Part shown: in pieces, positions 17,501-26,552 of the stretch
Layout: each line of letters starts with the position of its first letter
How positions within the stretch are numbered: position 1 is the first letter of the stretch
Origin: Microcoleus sp. FACHB-831
Lineage (GTDB): Bacteria > Cyanobacteriota > Cyanobacteriia > Cyanobacteriales > FACHB-T130
Direction: 5' to 3'
NCBI RefSeq assembly: GCF_014695585.1
Contig: NZ_JACJON010000034.1
Coordinates: 103,854 to 167,853, forward strand
DNA: 64,000 nt
Notes under the pieces: model-generated
What the model was told of the DNA's origin: nothing
Database searches by the model: none
Seen by the model: the letters and a program-made list of their open reading frames with translations, nothing else
Translations under genes and position numbers: made by a program

Positions 17501-17662
17501 GAAGCGCAACGACGGGTGGAAGATGTTAAACGGCAAGCCCAGCGCCAAGCCGAGGAAACCCGCAAAGCCGCAGCTACAGCAGCATGGTGGTTGTTTGGCA
17601 CGGCAGCTACCTCAGCAATTGCTAGCGCGATCGCTGGAGCATTAGCAGTCCGGGGCGGTTAA
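14519..17662 (+). CDS. Large membrane-anchored protein with eight helical repeats
   Basis: A protein of about 1047 residues that I cannot assign to a named family. Three hydrophobic segments near the start (ALVAGVVLAFAIQLLI, LATLISVTVALSIACFL, FLGAIIGLVIWGTYFSLLVWVG) anchor it. A long, charged, helical region then holds about eight degenerate repeats of 80-105 residues. The best three share YLRNTGKDELNPEGIKRDL, then a DDP turn, DRDTLV-LLSQR-DISEE and NQIVDQV. The first two or three repeats are highly diverged. The end is a coiled coil (QQEAQRRVEDVKRQAQRQAEE) and a hydrophobic Ala/Trp segment. ATG 14519 has AAGGA (14508-14512); the frame opens at TTG 14501. A strong terminator follows. A structural role at a membrane is possible, but this is inference. 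Confidence 0.75.
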   Translation: MLQSTGMTWGLCKTLFWLGQVPVDNTATTPKEAAFIFAGPQFLMALVAGVVLAFAIQLLITNLGVAYLLGNTSDSKSHDDDADSLGTSIRKIGTALGLATLISVTVALSIACFLAVKLSLNNSDRFLGAIIGLVIWGTYFSLLVWVGSAKVGSLIGSVVNAASSGLQTIFGTATAALGAKAVNDQVVATAEAAAVAVRRELGSAIDPTSIRETLEDYFDRLRPAELDLKSIRGEFEKLLNDPQLKAIAPENLRDIDRSKFVELVSSRTDLSKRDVKRIVDQLENVWKQVVDQQAPQAKNGMGELLDYLKSASPDKLTNELGGKLDQLIGEMRSNKQPGENQDQQTPGMMDRLITTLSPVLGVVMGRTDISDLDLEKILGQLQTAKAKVNEVSDKIAGEVSGTPALPYSTIRADVDNYLLNTYSWQMKPEVLAQEFRDVIYDPQADPKKVRQQIEQLKRSDFVDLLQQRGIFTQAKINEIADRLEAVRQDVLATVRQAEEEEKISTLRKSVENYLRYTPVEQLSQEAIDRDFPAWLEDPDADYETVRRRLAVFDRDTLLQMLLARTDINAAQAEPIVTNLISTRDRVLTDAQSQEEQAKSQAEALWLKVESYLRNTGKDELNPEGIKRDLSLFLDDPRIGLSLVRARASRFDRDTLVQLLSSRQDISQDQANQIVDQVQSRWNSVMHAPQAVADKAKELTGTAKDQYDKTTNTIAEYLRNTGKDELNPEGIKRDLQKLLDDPKGGALALRDRVSNIDRDTLVKLLSQRQDLSEEQVNQIIDQVQENLRSIVRAPRRLAARTQAKVQDFQSTLQEYLRNTGKDELNPEGIKRDLQLLLHDPRTGVESFADRLSKVDRETVVSLLSQRPDISEEEANRIVDQVLAVREQFVEQVRDIQRRIQSVIDGVFAKIRNYLNSLDRPELNYDGIKHDVRTLFDDPQAGFDALKDRLGHFNRDTVVALLSSREDISEADANRIVDQIERTRTSVLQRAERLQQEAQRRVEDVKRQAQRQAEETRKAAATAAWWLFGTAATSAIASAIAGALAVRGG

Positions 17663-17696
17663 ACGCTAGCCGATATCTTTGGATAACCTCACAGCA

Positions 17697-17724
17697 AGCC
17701 TCTCAAATGAGAGGCTTTTTTTTT
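17697..17724 (+). terminator. Strong Rho-independent terminator
   Basis: AGCCTCTC (17697-17704) pairs with GAGAGGCT (17709-17716) around AAAT; a run of nine Ts ends at 17724. It closes the large repeat-protein gene. Confidence 0.9.
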
Positions 17725-17911
17725 ACAGATATTACAAATAAAAGAACTTTGCTTAAGGCATTTTCAAGGGTTTTGGGCACAACGTTGGGTGTCGATATCC
17801 ATCAAAAGATATATCAAGCCCATGCTTTATTCTTTCTGTGGGAATACACCCCCTGTCCTTAACAGTTTTAACGTTTAACTATACCTAACAGTAAAGCAAG
17901 GAGAAGAATTA

Positions 17912-18361
17912 ATGAATCAACCTGCATCTGTTAACTTGAAAATGTCAAAAATTGCCTTGGGAGCTGCACTAACTCTAGCTTGCCTCAGTTTGGAAACACT
18001 GGGGAGCGTTGCCCACGCCGCGCCCGCTAAGTCTATTCCATTAAGTAACCTTGCTGATGGAACATATCTATTTGGCGAAATTCCTCGCCCCAATCAACTT
18101 GGTATGGCTTATGTGGTCTTTCAACGTCAAAAGGGCAAAGTTGTGGGAGCTTTTTATTACCCTAGTTCTGGGTTTGACTGCTTTAGTGGCAATGTAAAAA
18201 ACAATGCGCTAGATGTTAAGTCGGAGAATCCTAACGATTCCCAAGTTGCTAAGGTTAAAGTTAACCTGACTAGCATGTATCCCATCAAACAAGTTAGTTC
18301 CAACGATCAACGCATAATTTCTGCGTGCAAAAAATCAACTGCGGCGCTTGCTAACAGATAA
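17912..18361 (+). CDS. Exported protein of unknown function
   Basis: A 149-residue protein not assigned to a family. AAGGAGAAG precedes the ATG. A signal peptide is clear (KIALGAALTLACLSLETLGSVAHAAPA, cut after an AHA site). The mature part begins with SIPLSNLADGTYLFGEIPRPNQLG and reads like a small beta-rich domain. Two cysteines (GFDCFSG and ISACKK) could form a disulfide in the periplasm. It is alone between two terminator-bounded regions. The 18362-18608 spacer has an imperfect long inverted repeat (TAATATGAGTGAA near 18420 against TTCGCTCATATTA near 18497). Confidence 0.65.
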   Translation: MNQPASVNLKMSKIALGAALTLACLSLETLGSVAHAAPAKSIPLSNLADGTYLFGEIPRPNQLGMAYVVFQRQKGKVVGAFYYPSSGFDCFSGNVKNNALDVKSENPNDSQVAKVKVNLTSMYPIKQVSSNDQRIISACKKSTAALANR

Positions 18362-18608
18362 GCATCACTCTTGTTAAAATGTTAGGCAAGCTAAGAAGAA
18401 TATTAACTTGGGATAGGGCTAATATGAGTGAAGCTGATACCTCTGCATACTGACTAGCTAAAGTATGCCTAAATAAACCTTAATTTGATGTTGGGTTCGC
18501 TCATATTAACCACAGTGCGATCGCACTTATAATTTTACTAATTATTGGTAATTTTTTGTAAAATTAATTATCCTCGCTTCCGTTTATTGACCTGTTAACC
18601 AATTCTAG

Positions 18609-18833
18609 TTAGTCGTTGTCCCATTCTTCCGAGCCAATCAAATCGCCAATGTAATCCCTGAGCAGAAAGTTGCTATTTTCTAACTCCTGCTCCATATAAA
18701 TCCATTCGCGAGCAGCAATGTATCTCCACAGGCTAACTATGCGTTGCCGACGGCTAACAACTCCCTTCTCTACAAGCATCCGCACTTCATCTCGAATCAC
18801 GGCTAGGGAGTATTGATTATTAGATTGAATCAT
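18609..18833 (-). CDS. DUF4327 family protein
   Basis: A small, mainly cyanobacterial protein of unknown role. The family core is plain: YSLAVIRDEVRMLVEKGVVSRRQRI, LWRYIAAREW, then LLRDYIGDLIGSEEWDND at the end. The frame continues upstream to a TTG at 18908, but the ATG at 18833 gives the normal length of about 74 residues and has AAGGTGA just before it. The protein is soluble and acidic at the C-terminus. It is divergent from the ArsB-like gene at 19037. Confidence 0.8.
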   Translation of the reverse strand: MIQSNNQYSLAVIRDEVRMLVEKGVVSRRQRIVSLWRYIAAREWIYMEQELENSNFLLRDYIGDLIGSEEWDND

Positions 18834-19036
18834 ATTCACCTTCTTTGAAATAGGGTGTTTCATGACATAATTAGTGATGTAAAAGCGGGCATTTGCTGTC
18901 TTAGCCAAACGCCCGCCCTTCGTGCTAGTAAAAATTTAATCCTCTTCTTTACTATATAAAAAATTAACTACCTTTTCGGTTGCAAAAATAACTATTTAGT
19001 TTTACATTATTTAAATATTTAGGTAGATGTAATTTA

Positions 19037-20380
19037 ATGGGTATCTTGCAATCTGCCTATGCAGCACCTTTGGCGATCGCGATCTTCATCGTCACTCTCA
19101 TCCTAGTTATCTGGCAACCGCGAGGACTGGGCATAGGATTTAGCGCGATCGCAGGAGCTATATTTGCTCTTGCTACTGGCGTTGTCAGTTGGCAAGATAT
19201 TCCCCAGGTTTGGGGTATTGTTTGGAATGCCACTTTTACCCTAGTTGCTCTAATAATTATTTCCCTGATCCTGGATGCAGCCGGATTCTTTCGGTGGTTG
19301 GCAATGCACCTTGCAAGGTGGGGGCTAGGAAGAGGAGGGTTGTTGTTTTCACTTGTGGTGTTGTTGGGAGCAGCAGTAACGGCACTATTAACAAACGACG
19401 GCACGGTATTGATTTGGACGCCAACTGTAATGGAAATGCTGCTGGCGCTGGGCTTTAGCAAGGAAGCAACCTTGGCCTTTGTTATAGCAAGCGGCTTTAT
19501 TGCCGACGCTACAAGCCTACCCTTTCCAGTTAGTAACCTGGTGAATATAATTACTGCTGACTATTTTAAAATTTCCTTTTTGCGCTATTCCTTGGTTATG
19601 GTTCCGTGTACCTTAGTAGCGATTGCAACCAGTTTGGGGGTTTTATGGTTCTACTTTGGTCGCTATATACCCAAGACTTATAATATTAGCGGTTTACAAC
19701 TAACAAGCGATCGCATCATAAAAGATCCCCTCGTTTTCCGTTATAGTTTTGTTGTTTTAGGATTGCTGCTGCTTGGCTACTTCTTTGCTGAACCGCTAGG
19801 GGCTCCAGTTTCCTTCATTGCTGGTTTGGGAGCCTTATTCATGCTGGCGCTAGCTGGACGCTGGTTTCACCGAAAAACAGCTAGGGTAATTAACTTAAAG
19901 CAAGTTTTGCGGGAAGCGCCTTGGCAAGTAATTTTATTTAGCTTGGGTATGTATTTAGTTGTCACAGGACTCCGCAATGTTGGCTTAACCAACGGACTCA
20001 GCGATCGCTTACAATATCTTTCCCATTGGGGAATTACCCAAGTGGCAATTGGTACTGGGTTTTTGGCTACCTTGCTGGCTTCAGTGATGAACAATCTGCC
20101 CGCAGTGCTGATTAACGCTATAGCAATTCAAGACACTGATGTTACCAGTCCTCATATTAGAGAAGCAATGATCTACGCCAATGCGATCGCTTGCGATTTG
20201 GGAGCAAAAATAACTCCCATTGGTAGTTTAGCAACTCTGCTGTGGATGGACGTATTGGCGCGCAAAGGAATCCGCATCAGTTGGGTTCAATATATTCGCA
20301 CCAGCATCATCCTCACCCTGCCAGTTTTGTTTGTAACGCTTCTGAGTTTAGCTATTTGGCTACCCTGGCTGATTGCGTGA
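19037..20380 (+). CDS. ArsB/NhaD-type anion permease
   Basis: A 447-residue polytopic membrane protein of the ion transporter superfamily that includes ArsB (arsenite export) and Na+/H+ antiporters. About 11-12 hydrophobic helices are visible. Two re-entrant-loop-like segments carry TALLTNDGTVLIWTPTV and SVMNNLPAVLINAIAI, with the helix-breaking Asn/Asp-Gly and Asn-Asn-Leu-Pro motifs of the superfamily, and GAKITPIGSLATLLW follows. Arsenite export is the usual label, but no arsenic genes (arsR, arsC, arsH) lie beside it, so the substrate is open. Confidence 0.8.
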   Translation: MGILQSAYAAPLAIAIFIVTLILVIWQPRGLGIGFSAIAGAIFALATGVVSWQDIPQVWGIVWNATFTLVALIIISLILDAAGFFRWLAMHLARWGLGRGGLLFSLVVLLGAAVTALLTNDGTVLIWTPTVMEMLLALGFSKEATLAFVIASGFIADATSLPFPVSNLVNIITADYFKISFLRYSLVMVPCTLVAIATSLGVLWFYFGRYIPKTYNISGLQLTSDRIIKDPLVFRYSFVVLGLLLLGYFFAEPLGAPVSFIAGLGALFMLALAGRWFHRKTARVINLKQVLREAPWQVILFSLGMYLVVTGLRNVGLTNGLSDRLQYLSHWGITQVAIGTGFLATLLASVMNNLPAVLINAIAIQDTDVTSPHIREAMIYANAIACDLGAKITPIGSLATLLWMDVLARKGIRISWVQYIRTSIILTLPVLFVTLLSLAIWLPWLIA

Positions 20381-20680
20381 TTTGTTTTAATCTTTAAATA
20401 ACTGGTTATATACCAGCATATGTATTTCACTATTATTTGTAGTTAATAATACATAAACAAGTAAAATAACTGAGTGAAATCCTGTCATTTTGTAGATTGA
20501 GTTGAGGTTTCGCTTCCCCTATCCACATTCTAGAAATAATTAAGTGTGGCTACTTATAATAGATCGCTAATGTAATGTAAGCCAGCAGAGCCAAATTATT
20601 TGCTAAGTTATATCTAAAATATAAAATCCTACCAGGGTGCAGCAAAGACACCACTAATGCGATCGCACTGCATTTTCCTG

Positions 20681-21970
20681 ATGAAAAAGATATTTGCTTA
20701 CATCACCCTCAGCTTACCCGTCGCTCTTTTTATTCTGCTCTGGCGCATGCAACCTTTGGGGAATGGGGAACTCAGTCAGTCTGAATGTCCCGTGAAACAG
20801 AAGAATATACCAATAGCCGCCATTCCCCAACCTAAAAAGACACCCGCACAGAAACAAAAAGCGACCAAGCGCGTACCCCTCTTACCCACCAAAGGGTTGC
20901 AAACTGTGGCTTGTTGTCCGCTTAGCACTTGCCTAGATGTGCAGATATGGGAGCGAAACGGTCAACCAGGAGATAAAAAAGCACTGTTGAACGCGATCGC
21001 GCGAAGTCTGCAATACTTGCAAACTGGGGATGCTGCTACTGTTTACAAACGCTATCAAGTCGCTGGGATTACCCGCGATCGCGTCCTTCGCAGTCTCAAA
21101 AGATTTCGCGAACTGGTACTCAAGTCTAATTCAGCCGCAGAACTTCAAGCAGCCGTCAACCGCGAGTTTATCTTTTACCAGTCTGTGGGACACGACGCCA
21201 AAGGAAGCGTTTTGTTTACCGCCTACTACGAGCCGATTTATGCCGCCAGTCGCGTTCGTACCGCAGAATATCGCTATCCCATCTATCGGCTACCACCAGA
21301 TTTGGAGTCTTGGCCTCAGCCCCATCCTACTAGGGAACAACTAGAAGGCAAGGATGGTTTGCAATTTTCCAAAACTCGGTTGCGGGGGTTGGAGTTGTTC
21401 TGGCTGCGATCGCGCATGGATGCATTCATAGCTCAAATCGAAGGTTCTGCCCGACTTGAGTTGACTGATGGTAGTCAGACTACTGTAGGCTATGCCGGAA
21501 ATACAAAATACTCCTATACCAGCATAGGCCGAGAACTGGCAGAAGATGGCAAATTACCATTAGAGGGCATGACTATGCCAATTATTCTCCAGTATTTCAA
21601 CAAGCATCCTCTTGAATTGAATAACTATCTACCGCGCAATCGCAGCTTTGTTTTCTTTCAGGACAACAAAGGTAAACCAGCGATGGGTAGCATCAACGTA
21701 CCAGTGACAGCAGAACGCTCCATTGCAACAGATAAATCCCTAATGCCTCCTGGCGCTTTAGCCTTCATTCGCACCTCTATTCCTTTTGTTAATAACTCTG
21801 GAAAAATAGAGCATCGTATTGTTAGCCGCTACGTTCTTGACCAGGATACAGGTGGCGCGATTAAAGGAGCTGGTCGAGTAGATTATTTTTTAGGAACTGG
21901 CAAACAAGCGGGCGATCGCGCTGGCGTCACAGTCAGCACCGGAAACCTATATTATCTGTTGCTCAAGTAA
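20681..21970 (+). CDS. mltA: Membrane-bound lytic murein transglycosylase A
   Basis: MltA cleaves the glycan strands of peptidoglycan at the cell envelope. An N-terminal hydrophobic segment (IFAYITLSLPVALFILL) anchors or exports it. The MltA domain is seen in FTAYYEPIYAASRVRTAEYRYPIYRLP and the 3D domain in DQDTGGAIKGAGRVDYFLGTGKQAGDRAG, whose Asp residues form the active site. The frame opens at ATG 20657, but the ATG at 20681 (MKKIFAY) gives the proper signal-like start. A GTA-N8-TAC sequence at 20439-20452 lies far upstream and is probably chance. Confidence 0.88.
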   Translation: MKKIFAYITLSLPVALFILLWRMQPLGNGELSQSECPVKQKNIPIAAIPQPKKTPAQKQKATKRVPLLPTKGLQTVACCPLSTCLDVQIWERNGQPGDKKALLNAIARSLQYLQTGDAATVYKRYQVAGITRDRVLRSLKRFRELVLKSNSAAELQAAVNREFIFYQSVGHDAKGSVLFTAYYEPIYAASRVRTAEYRYPIYRLPPDLESWPQPHPTREQLEGKDGLQFSKTRLRGLELFWLRSRMDAFIAQIEGSARLELTDGSQTTVGYAGNTKYSYTSIGRELAEDGKLPLEGMTMPIILQYFNKHPLELNNYLPRNRSFVFFQDNKGKPAMGSINVPVTAERSIATDKSLMPPGALAFIRTSIPFVNNSGKIEHRIVSRYVLDQDTGGAIKGAGRVDYFLGTGKQAGDRAGVTVSTGNLYYLLLK

Positions 21971-22359
21971 TAAAATTATCGCTTTGAACAACCAGTAACA
22001 CTTTTCGTGCGAATGTTATTTATCACTGGCCAAAAGTATTAAAGGCCATAGCTTTCCGTTCTTTTTCATCCCAGCCTTTACTCCCTGGCGGGAATACGTT
22101 TATATTACTTAGTCGCTTTTGTGAAACTCACGCCAGATTGCAATCGACGTTTGCACCACCGAATTTTGGCACGCCAAAGGTACAGCAAAGCACTGGTTTG
22201 GGGTTATCAATGAGCCGCCCATTGTAGGTTAAGAGCAAAGCGATCGCTTGACTTATGTTTCCCAAATCCGAACGGGGACAAAGTTTTTAATTAAATTCTG
22301 ATTTTTATCAGTACTAGCCACTCTGATGCAAACAGCCCTGTATATTTGTAGAGGATTAG
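21971..22359. other. Spacer, no gene seen
   Basis: No convincing reading frame or terminator. A weak inverted repeat (TAACACTT against AATGTTA near 21999-22020) and one HIP1 site are the only structures noted. Confidence 0.4.
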
Positions 22360-22578
22360 TTAGAATCTGCCCTTAAAAGGCAGCGACAGCATATTAGCCT
22401 TGGTTAAGACAAACATTAGAAGCATAAGCTGCATTTGCCAAGGTAACAGTATTAAACTCAGCAGCAGGCTGACAATACCAATTGAAGCGGCGAGGAGAGC
22501 CATCTCTTCTGCTGATTTTTCAAAGATATAGGCAGATCCTAGAGCGATCGCCAGTGGAATTAGGAAACCCAATGACAT
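22360..22578 (-). CDS. Small membrane protein of unknown function
   Basis: A 72-residue protein with two hydrophobic stretches (GFLIPLAIALGSAYIF and IGIVSLLLSLILLPWQMQLMLLMFVL). No family was recognised. AAGAGGTG lies six bases before the ATG at 22578 and decides the start; a GTG three codons upstream (22587) overlaps that ribosome-binding site and is unlikely. It is isolated between long spacers. Confidence 0.55.
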   Translation of the reverse strand: MSLGFLIPLAIALGSAYIFEKSAEEMALLAASIGIVSLLLSLILLPWQMQLMLLMFVLTKANMLSLPFKGRF

Positions 22579-22599
22579 ACATATCACCTCTTAGTTCGA

Positions 22600-23271
22600 T
22601 ACAGAAGTGTATTTCATAATACACTATTTGTTTAGATTTGTTGCGCTTTATGTATAACTACTTTCGCTTTTCCTACCCCCACCCACATCAGCACAAAGTC
22701 TAAAGTTTTATAGCATAACTACCTATCCTACTGCTTAGGTAATTATTACTAGCAAGATCGCGCATAGGTTAAGTGATGCATTAATGGCGTGCGAGCGTAG
22801 CACTGCCTTAAATTTTTATATATCCCAAGGCAGATATTATTACTATTTATTTGTTAACTAAGGGACAAGACGCTCACCCCACATCTATCAAACTTGGTCA
22901 AACGCTTATAGATGGCTATCGTGGCTGTCGTCGTTTTGACTGCTCCAGTTTGGTGGAGGTTCCAAGAACAACAGCTCAAAGCATTTTAATAGCAATCGAT
23001 GGGAGTTACTAGCTGTAGGAAATAAGATTGCAGGTGAGGTTGTTGTTTACCCAGTTGTTGAGATTACAAGACTGATACCAATAGGCTAAGTGCGATCGCC
23101 CTTTTCCCCTACATCGCGATCGCTCAACCATCCTCCTCCCCTGAAAATAGAACTTCAACTGGATTGTCACTAGCTTGCGAGGGGAGGATAAGCGCCGTCA
23201 AGTACCTGCTAAGCCACCGCGTCTCAGTGCTATTAAGATATGGCTATAAGTAACAATACTTACTGGCAACA
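22600..23271. other. Spacer with possible decayed coding remnants
   Basis: Short open stretches occur on the plus strand between about 22850 and 23085, including NRWELLAVGNKIAGEVVVYPVVEI in one frame, but they are broken by stops and frame changes and match nothing I know. The piece GTGCGAGCGTAGCAC near 22789 looks like a common extragenic repeat. No functional gene is supported. Confidence 0.35.
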
Positions 23272-23634
23272 CTAAAACGTTTGCCTATACACAAATTGAA
23301 GCTTGTCGTACTCGTGGGATTTACTGATGCGGCTGAGATGGCGGAGACGGCTTTCCACTAGAAGACGAGCATCATTACGATTAATTGGTTCAAGTTTGAT
23401 TTTGGTAGCACTGCTTGTAGCCACAAAAAATATACGCTTGGCGTACAGGGTAGTGAATAACTCTTGGTTATCTTCAAGGTGACACAGGCTGTAAAGCAGG
23501 CCAAATGTAGGATGGTTTAAGTAATTCTCCTTACTTTCGTCAGCATCCACGCGACTATGGCTGATTTCCTCAGCGAATTGAAAGGAGTTCATGTTTTGAA
23601 ATATAGCCGCAGTGTAGGGAGTTTTTACTTTCAT
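23272..23634 (-). CDS. pipX: PipX, PII- and NtcA-interacting coactivator
   Basis: PipX stabilises active NtcA at low nitrogen and is held by PII (GlnB) at high nitrogen, linking the 2-oxoglutarate signal to transcription. The family sequence is clear: ENYLNHPTFGLLYSLCHLED, NQELFTTLYAKRIFFVAT, then NARLLVE-like NDARLLVESRLRHLSR and FVYRQTF at the end. The open frame adds about 35 residues ahead of the normal start. ATGs at 23634 and 23592 both lack a ribosome-binding site, and an in-frame GTG nearer the core is a third option, so the start is unsure. ntcA is 22 kb away on the other strand. Confidence 0.85.
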   Translation of the reverse strand: MKVKTPYTAAIFQNMNSFQFAEEISHSRVDADESKENYLNHPTFGLLYSLCHLEDNQELFTTLYAKRIFFVATSSATKIKLEPINRNDARLLVESRLRHLSRISKSHEYDKLQFVYRQTF

Positions 23635-24632
23635 ACTTTAGATAGATGCTTTAAGTTTGACAGTTCAATACTACTATATTTTAAGTTTAAAAGTGATAAT
23701 ATTACGGATACCTAGCTATCTTAATAAAATGTCTGCGTATTTTCACGGTAAAGTACGCGCAGAACCGATACCTGAGCCAAACAGCGAACCTGCCTGATAG
23801 AGAGAGACATACGTTGAAGAAGCTCAGAAGCGGAATTATTAAAAATAATTAAAGTTTGCGATCGCGAACTAGGGACGGATTGCGATGCTCCCCTATATTG
23901 CAACGCGATCGCTCTTTGCGTTACCCATAAGCCATCTTCACCTGCACTCTAAACAAATATTTTTTGTTATACAAAGGAAAAATTTTATTTTCCCCTAAAC
24001 ACTTATTAATACAGCATAAATAAGATAGTTGCGGGATCGCTGGCTCAAAATATCCACCAGATAGTTCGTTTATTTTTTAGCGGTAAAGTAAACTTTGATT
24101 TGAGTTCCAGTTCAAAGAAACGAGTACCTATTTTTTAAACTAATTTTTTCCCTTGATAGCAACTTTGGTTTTATCTTTTTTCAATATTATAAGAAGCAAT
24201 GGTATTTTTCTTTCTTGCTATATTATTTTTAGTTGAAATCTTACATTAATTTTGGTTTATATCATACGAGGGATAGATGCGATCGCACTTAAAAAACGGC
24301 TCCTTATCAACGCGATCGCATCATCACCTTATGTTTTTATATGTAATTAGATATACACCGCTACTAAATACAGACATAGCCTCCACCAACTACCTGTAGA
24401 CACTAAGGGGAGCGCGATTGAGCCTTGACAAATGCAGCCCTCCTCTACGGCATTTTAAGGCAAAACCATTATCTTTGACATAAAAAATCTAAATAATTGT
24501 TAAAGTACTAATATAAAAATAAATCGAGTATAAACTTACTATAAAAATTACAACTTTAAATCACTTCAGTCTGCATCTGACTGTTAAAACAGCCCAAAAA
24601 TGTTGATCCCTTGTGACTAGGTAGTTAAAAAA
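23635..24632. other. Long AT-rich spacer, no gene seen
   Basis: About 1 kb without a credible gene. It holds several HIP1 sites (for example near 23858, 24281 and 24313) and AT-rich runs. Short frames, including one at 23721-23903 on the minus strand, lack start signals and family features. Promoters of pipX and of the PAS kinase must lie here. Confidence 0.4.
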
Positions 24633-26552
24633 ATGGCAAATCAAGTGGCACAAATCTGTATAAGTGAGGGTGGAGGAGTCGAAGCTATTGAGAATCGGTT
24701 TTTCACCCTATCGCTGGATATATTTTTAGCCTTGGGTTTTGACGGCTATCTCAAGCAAATGAACCCGATGTGCGAAAAAGCGCTTGGCTTCACACGTGAA
24801 GAATTGCTTGCCAAACCGCTTATCAAATTGATCCACCCCAAAGATCGTGAACCTACGATTACTAAATTAGAAGAACTAGCCACCGGGGGGGATAATATTT
24901 CTTATGAGAACCGTTTCCGCTGCAAAGACGGCTCATATAAATGGCTGCTGTGGAATGCAGCCATATGTCCTCAAGAGCAATTGATTTACGTCGCCGCCCG
25001 CGATATCACAGAACGCAAACAGGCAGAGGAGGCTCTACGGCAAAGCGAAGAACGCTTCCGCTTGTTGGTCAAGAATGTGAAAGATTATGCCATTTATATG
25101 CTCGATACCAGCGGACGAGTGATCAGTTGGAATAAAGGGGCGGAGGGCATTAACGGGTATCAGGCGCAAGAAATTATCGGTCAGCATTTCTCGTGTTTTT
25201 TTCCTAGCGAGGAGATATCGATCGGCAAGCCAGAGGAAGTTTTGCACAAAGCGGCTTCTCAGGGTAGGTGCGAATGCGAAACTTTGCGCCAGCGCAAGGA
25301 CGGGTCGGAGTTTTGGGCAAATGTCGTAGTTACTTCGTTAAGGGACGATAATGGGTTCCTGCGCGGCTTTGCTACAGTGACGCGAGACATCACCGAGCGC
25401 AAAAAAGCACAGGAGGCGCTGCAACAAGCTCACGACGACTTAGAAAAACGGGTGGAGGAACGTACAGCAGAGCTACAAAAAGCTAATGCGCTTCTCAGGC
25501 GAGAGATTGCGGAACGTCAGCAGGCTGAGGAAGCATTGCGTAAAACTGAGGCATCGTTGAGGCAACAAACCCAACAGCTAAAACAAGCGTTGCGTAGATT
25601 AAAACGAACCCAAACCCAGCTAATTCAAACTGAAAAAATGTCTAGCTTGGGTCAAATGGTAGCGGGTGTAGCTCACGAGATTAACAATCCTGTCAGTTTC
25701 ATATACTGCAATCTCGATCATGCAAGTAGCTACATACAAGATTTGATGAAATTGTTGAAGATGTATGGCAAGTATTATCCACAGCCAGTGGGGGAGATTC
25801 AGGCTCATATAGATGACATCGACCTAAATTTCCTGCTAGCTGATATGCCCAAACTGCTATCTTCGATGAAGTTAGGAGCCGAACGCATCCGCGAGATTGT
25901 GTTGTCGCTGCGAAACTTTTCGCGGCACGACCAAGCGGAGAAGAAATGCGTGAATATTCACGAGGGCATTGATGGCACGCTGCTGATTTTGCAACACCGC
26001 CTGAATGCCACATCTAGTAGAGGAGCGATCGCAGTTGTCAAAGAGTACGGCGATTTGCCTTTAGTTGAGTGCTATGCAGGGCAACTAAATCAGGTGTTTA
26101 TGAATCTTTTAAGCAATTCTATAGATGCTTTGGAGGAATATCGTGCGGCGCGGGTGAGTGCAGAAGAGACCGTTCAGGCGGATATGGCAACTCCCACGAT
26201 TAAGATTAGCACCAGTGTCAAAGGCGGCGATCGCATTTTTATCCGCATTGCTGACAACGGCTCCGGCATTAAGGAGGATGTTCTTAATCGGCTGTTTGAC
26301 CCCTTCTTTACGACAAAACCAGTAGGCAAAGGTACGGGTTTGGGTTTGTCGATTTCGCACCATGTTGTTGTCGAAAAGCACGGCGGTCAACTGACGTGTG
26401 TTTCTAGTCCTGGTAATGGGGCAGAATTTTTGATTGAGATTCCCATAAAGTCGCGATACCAGGAACCTGCGTTATTGCGATCGCCTTCGAGTTATGCCGC
26501 CGCATCTTCTCAGGCGGAAGTCACTGCTCAACAACAGCTTGCGCTGGGTTAA
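24633..26552 (+). CDS. PAS-PAS sensor histidine kinase
   Basis: A 639-residue soluble kinase. Two PAS/PAC units come first: residues about 20-135 (ending IYVAARDITERKQAEEAL) and 136-265 (FRLLVKNVKDYAIYMLD to FATVTRDITERKKAQEAL). A long coiled coil (HDDLEKRVEERTAELQKAN) follows. The kinase core has the H-box MVAGVAHEINNPVSFIY, LLSNSIDALEEY, DNGSGIKEDV, LFDPFFTTKPVGKGTGLGLSI. The H-box form AHEINNP is the NtrB-like/HPK4 type, common in cyanobacteria. The PAS domains may bind a small ligand or cofactor that cannot be named. No response regulator is adjacent. Confidence 0.9.
   Translation: MANQVAQICISEGGGVEAIENRFFTLSLDIFLALGFDGYLKQMNPMCEKALGFTREELLAKPLIKLIHPKDREPTITKLEELATGGDNISYENRFRCKDGSYKWLLWNAAICPQEQLIYVAARDITERKQAEEALRQSEERFRLLVKNVKDYAIYMLDTSGRVISWNKGAEGINGYQAQEIIGQHFSCFFPSEEISIGKPEEVLHKAASQGRCECETLRQRKDGSEFWANVVVTSLRDDNGFLRGFATVTRDITERKKAQEALQQAHDDLEKRVEERTAELQKANALLRREIAERQQAEEALRKTEASLRQQTQQLKQALRRLKRTQTQLIQTEKMSSLGQMVAGVAHEINNPVSFIYCNLDHASSYIQDLMKLLKMYGKYYPQPVGEIQAHIDDIDLNFLLADMPKLLSSMKLGAERIREIVLSLRNFSRHDQAEKKCVNIHEGIDGTLLILQHRLNATSSRGAIAVVKEYGDLPLVECYAGQLNQVFMNLLSNSIDALEEYRAARVSAEETVQADMATPTIKISTSVKGGDRIFIRIADNGSGIKEDVLNRLFDPFFTTKPVGKGTGLGLSISHHVVVEKHGGQLTCVSSPGNGAEFLIEIPIKSRYQEPALLRSPSSYAAASSQAEVTAQQQLALG

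Noticed and set aside
15945..17548. Several long minus-strand frames opposite the repeat protein (15945-16229, 16496-16867, 17066-17548)
   Set aside because: They mirror the repeats of the plus-strand gene, which has clear start, stop and terminator signals.
20439..20452. A perfect GTA-N8-TAC (NtcA-type) sequence between the ArsB-like gene and mltA
   Set aside because: It lies over 220 bases before mltA, has no -10 box at a good distance, and about 15 such matches are expected by chance in 64 kb.
22850..23085. Open stretches on the plus strand that looked like a decayed gene
   Set aside because: Stops and frame changes break them, and no piece matches a family I can name; recorded only as a spacer.
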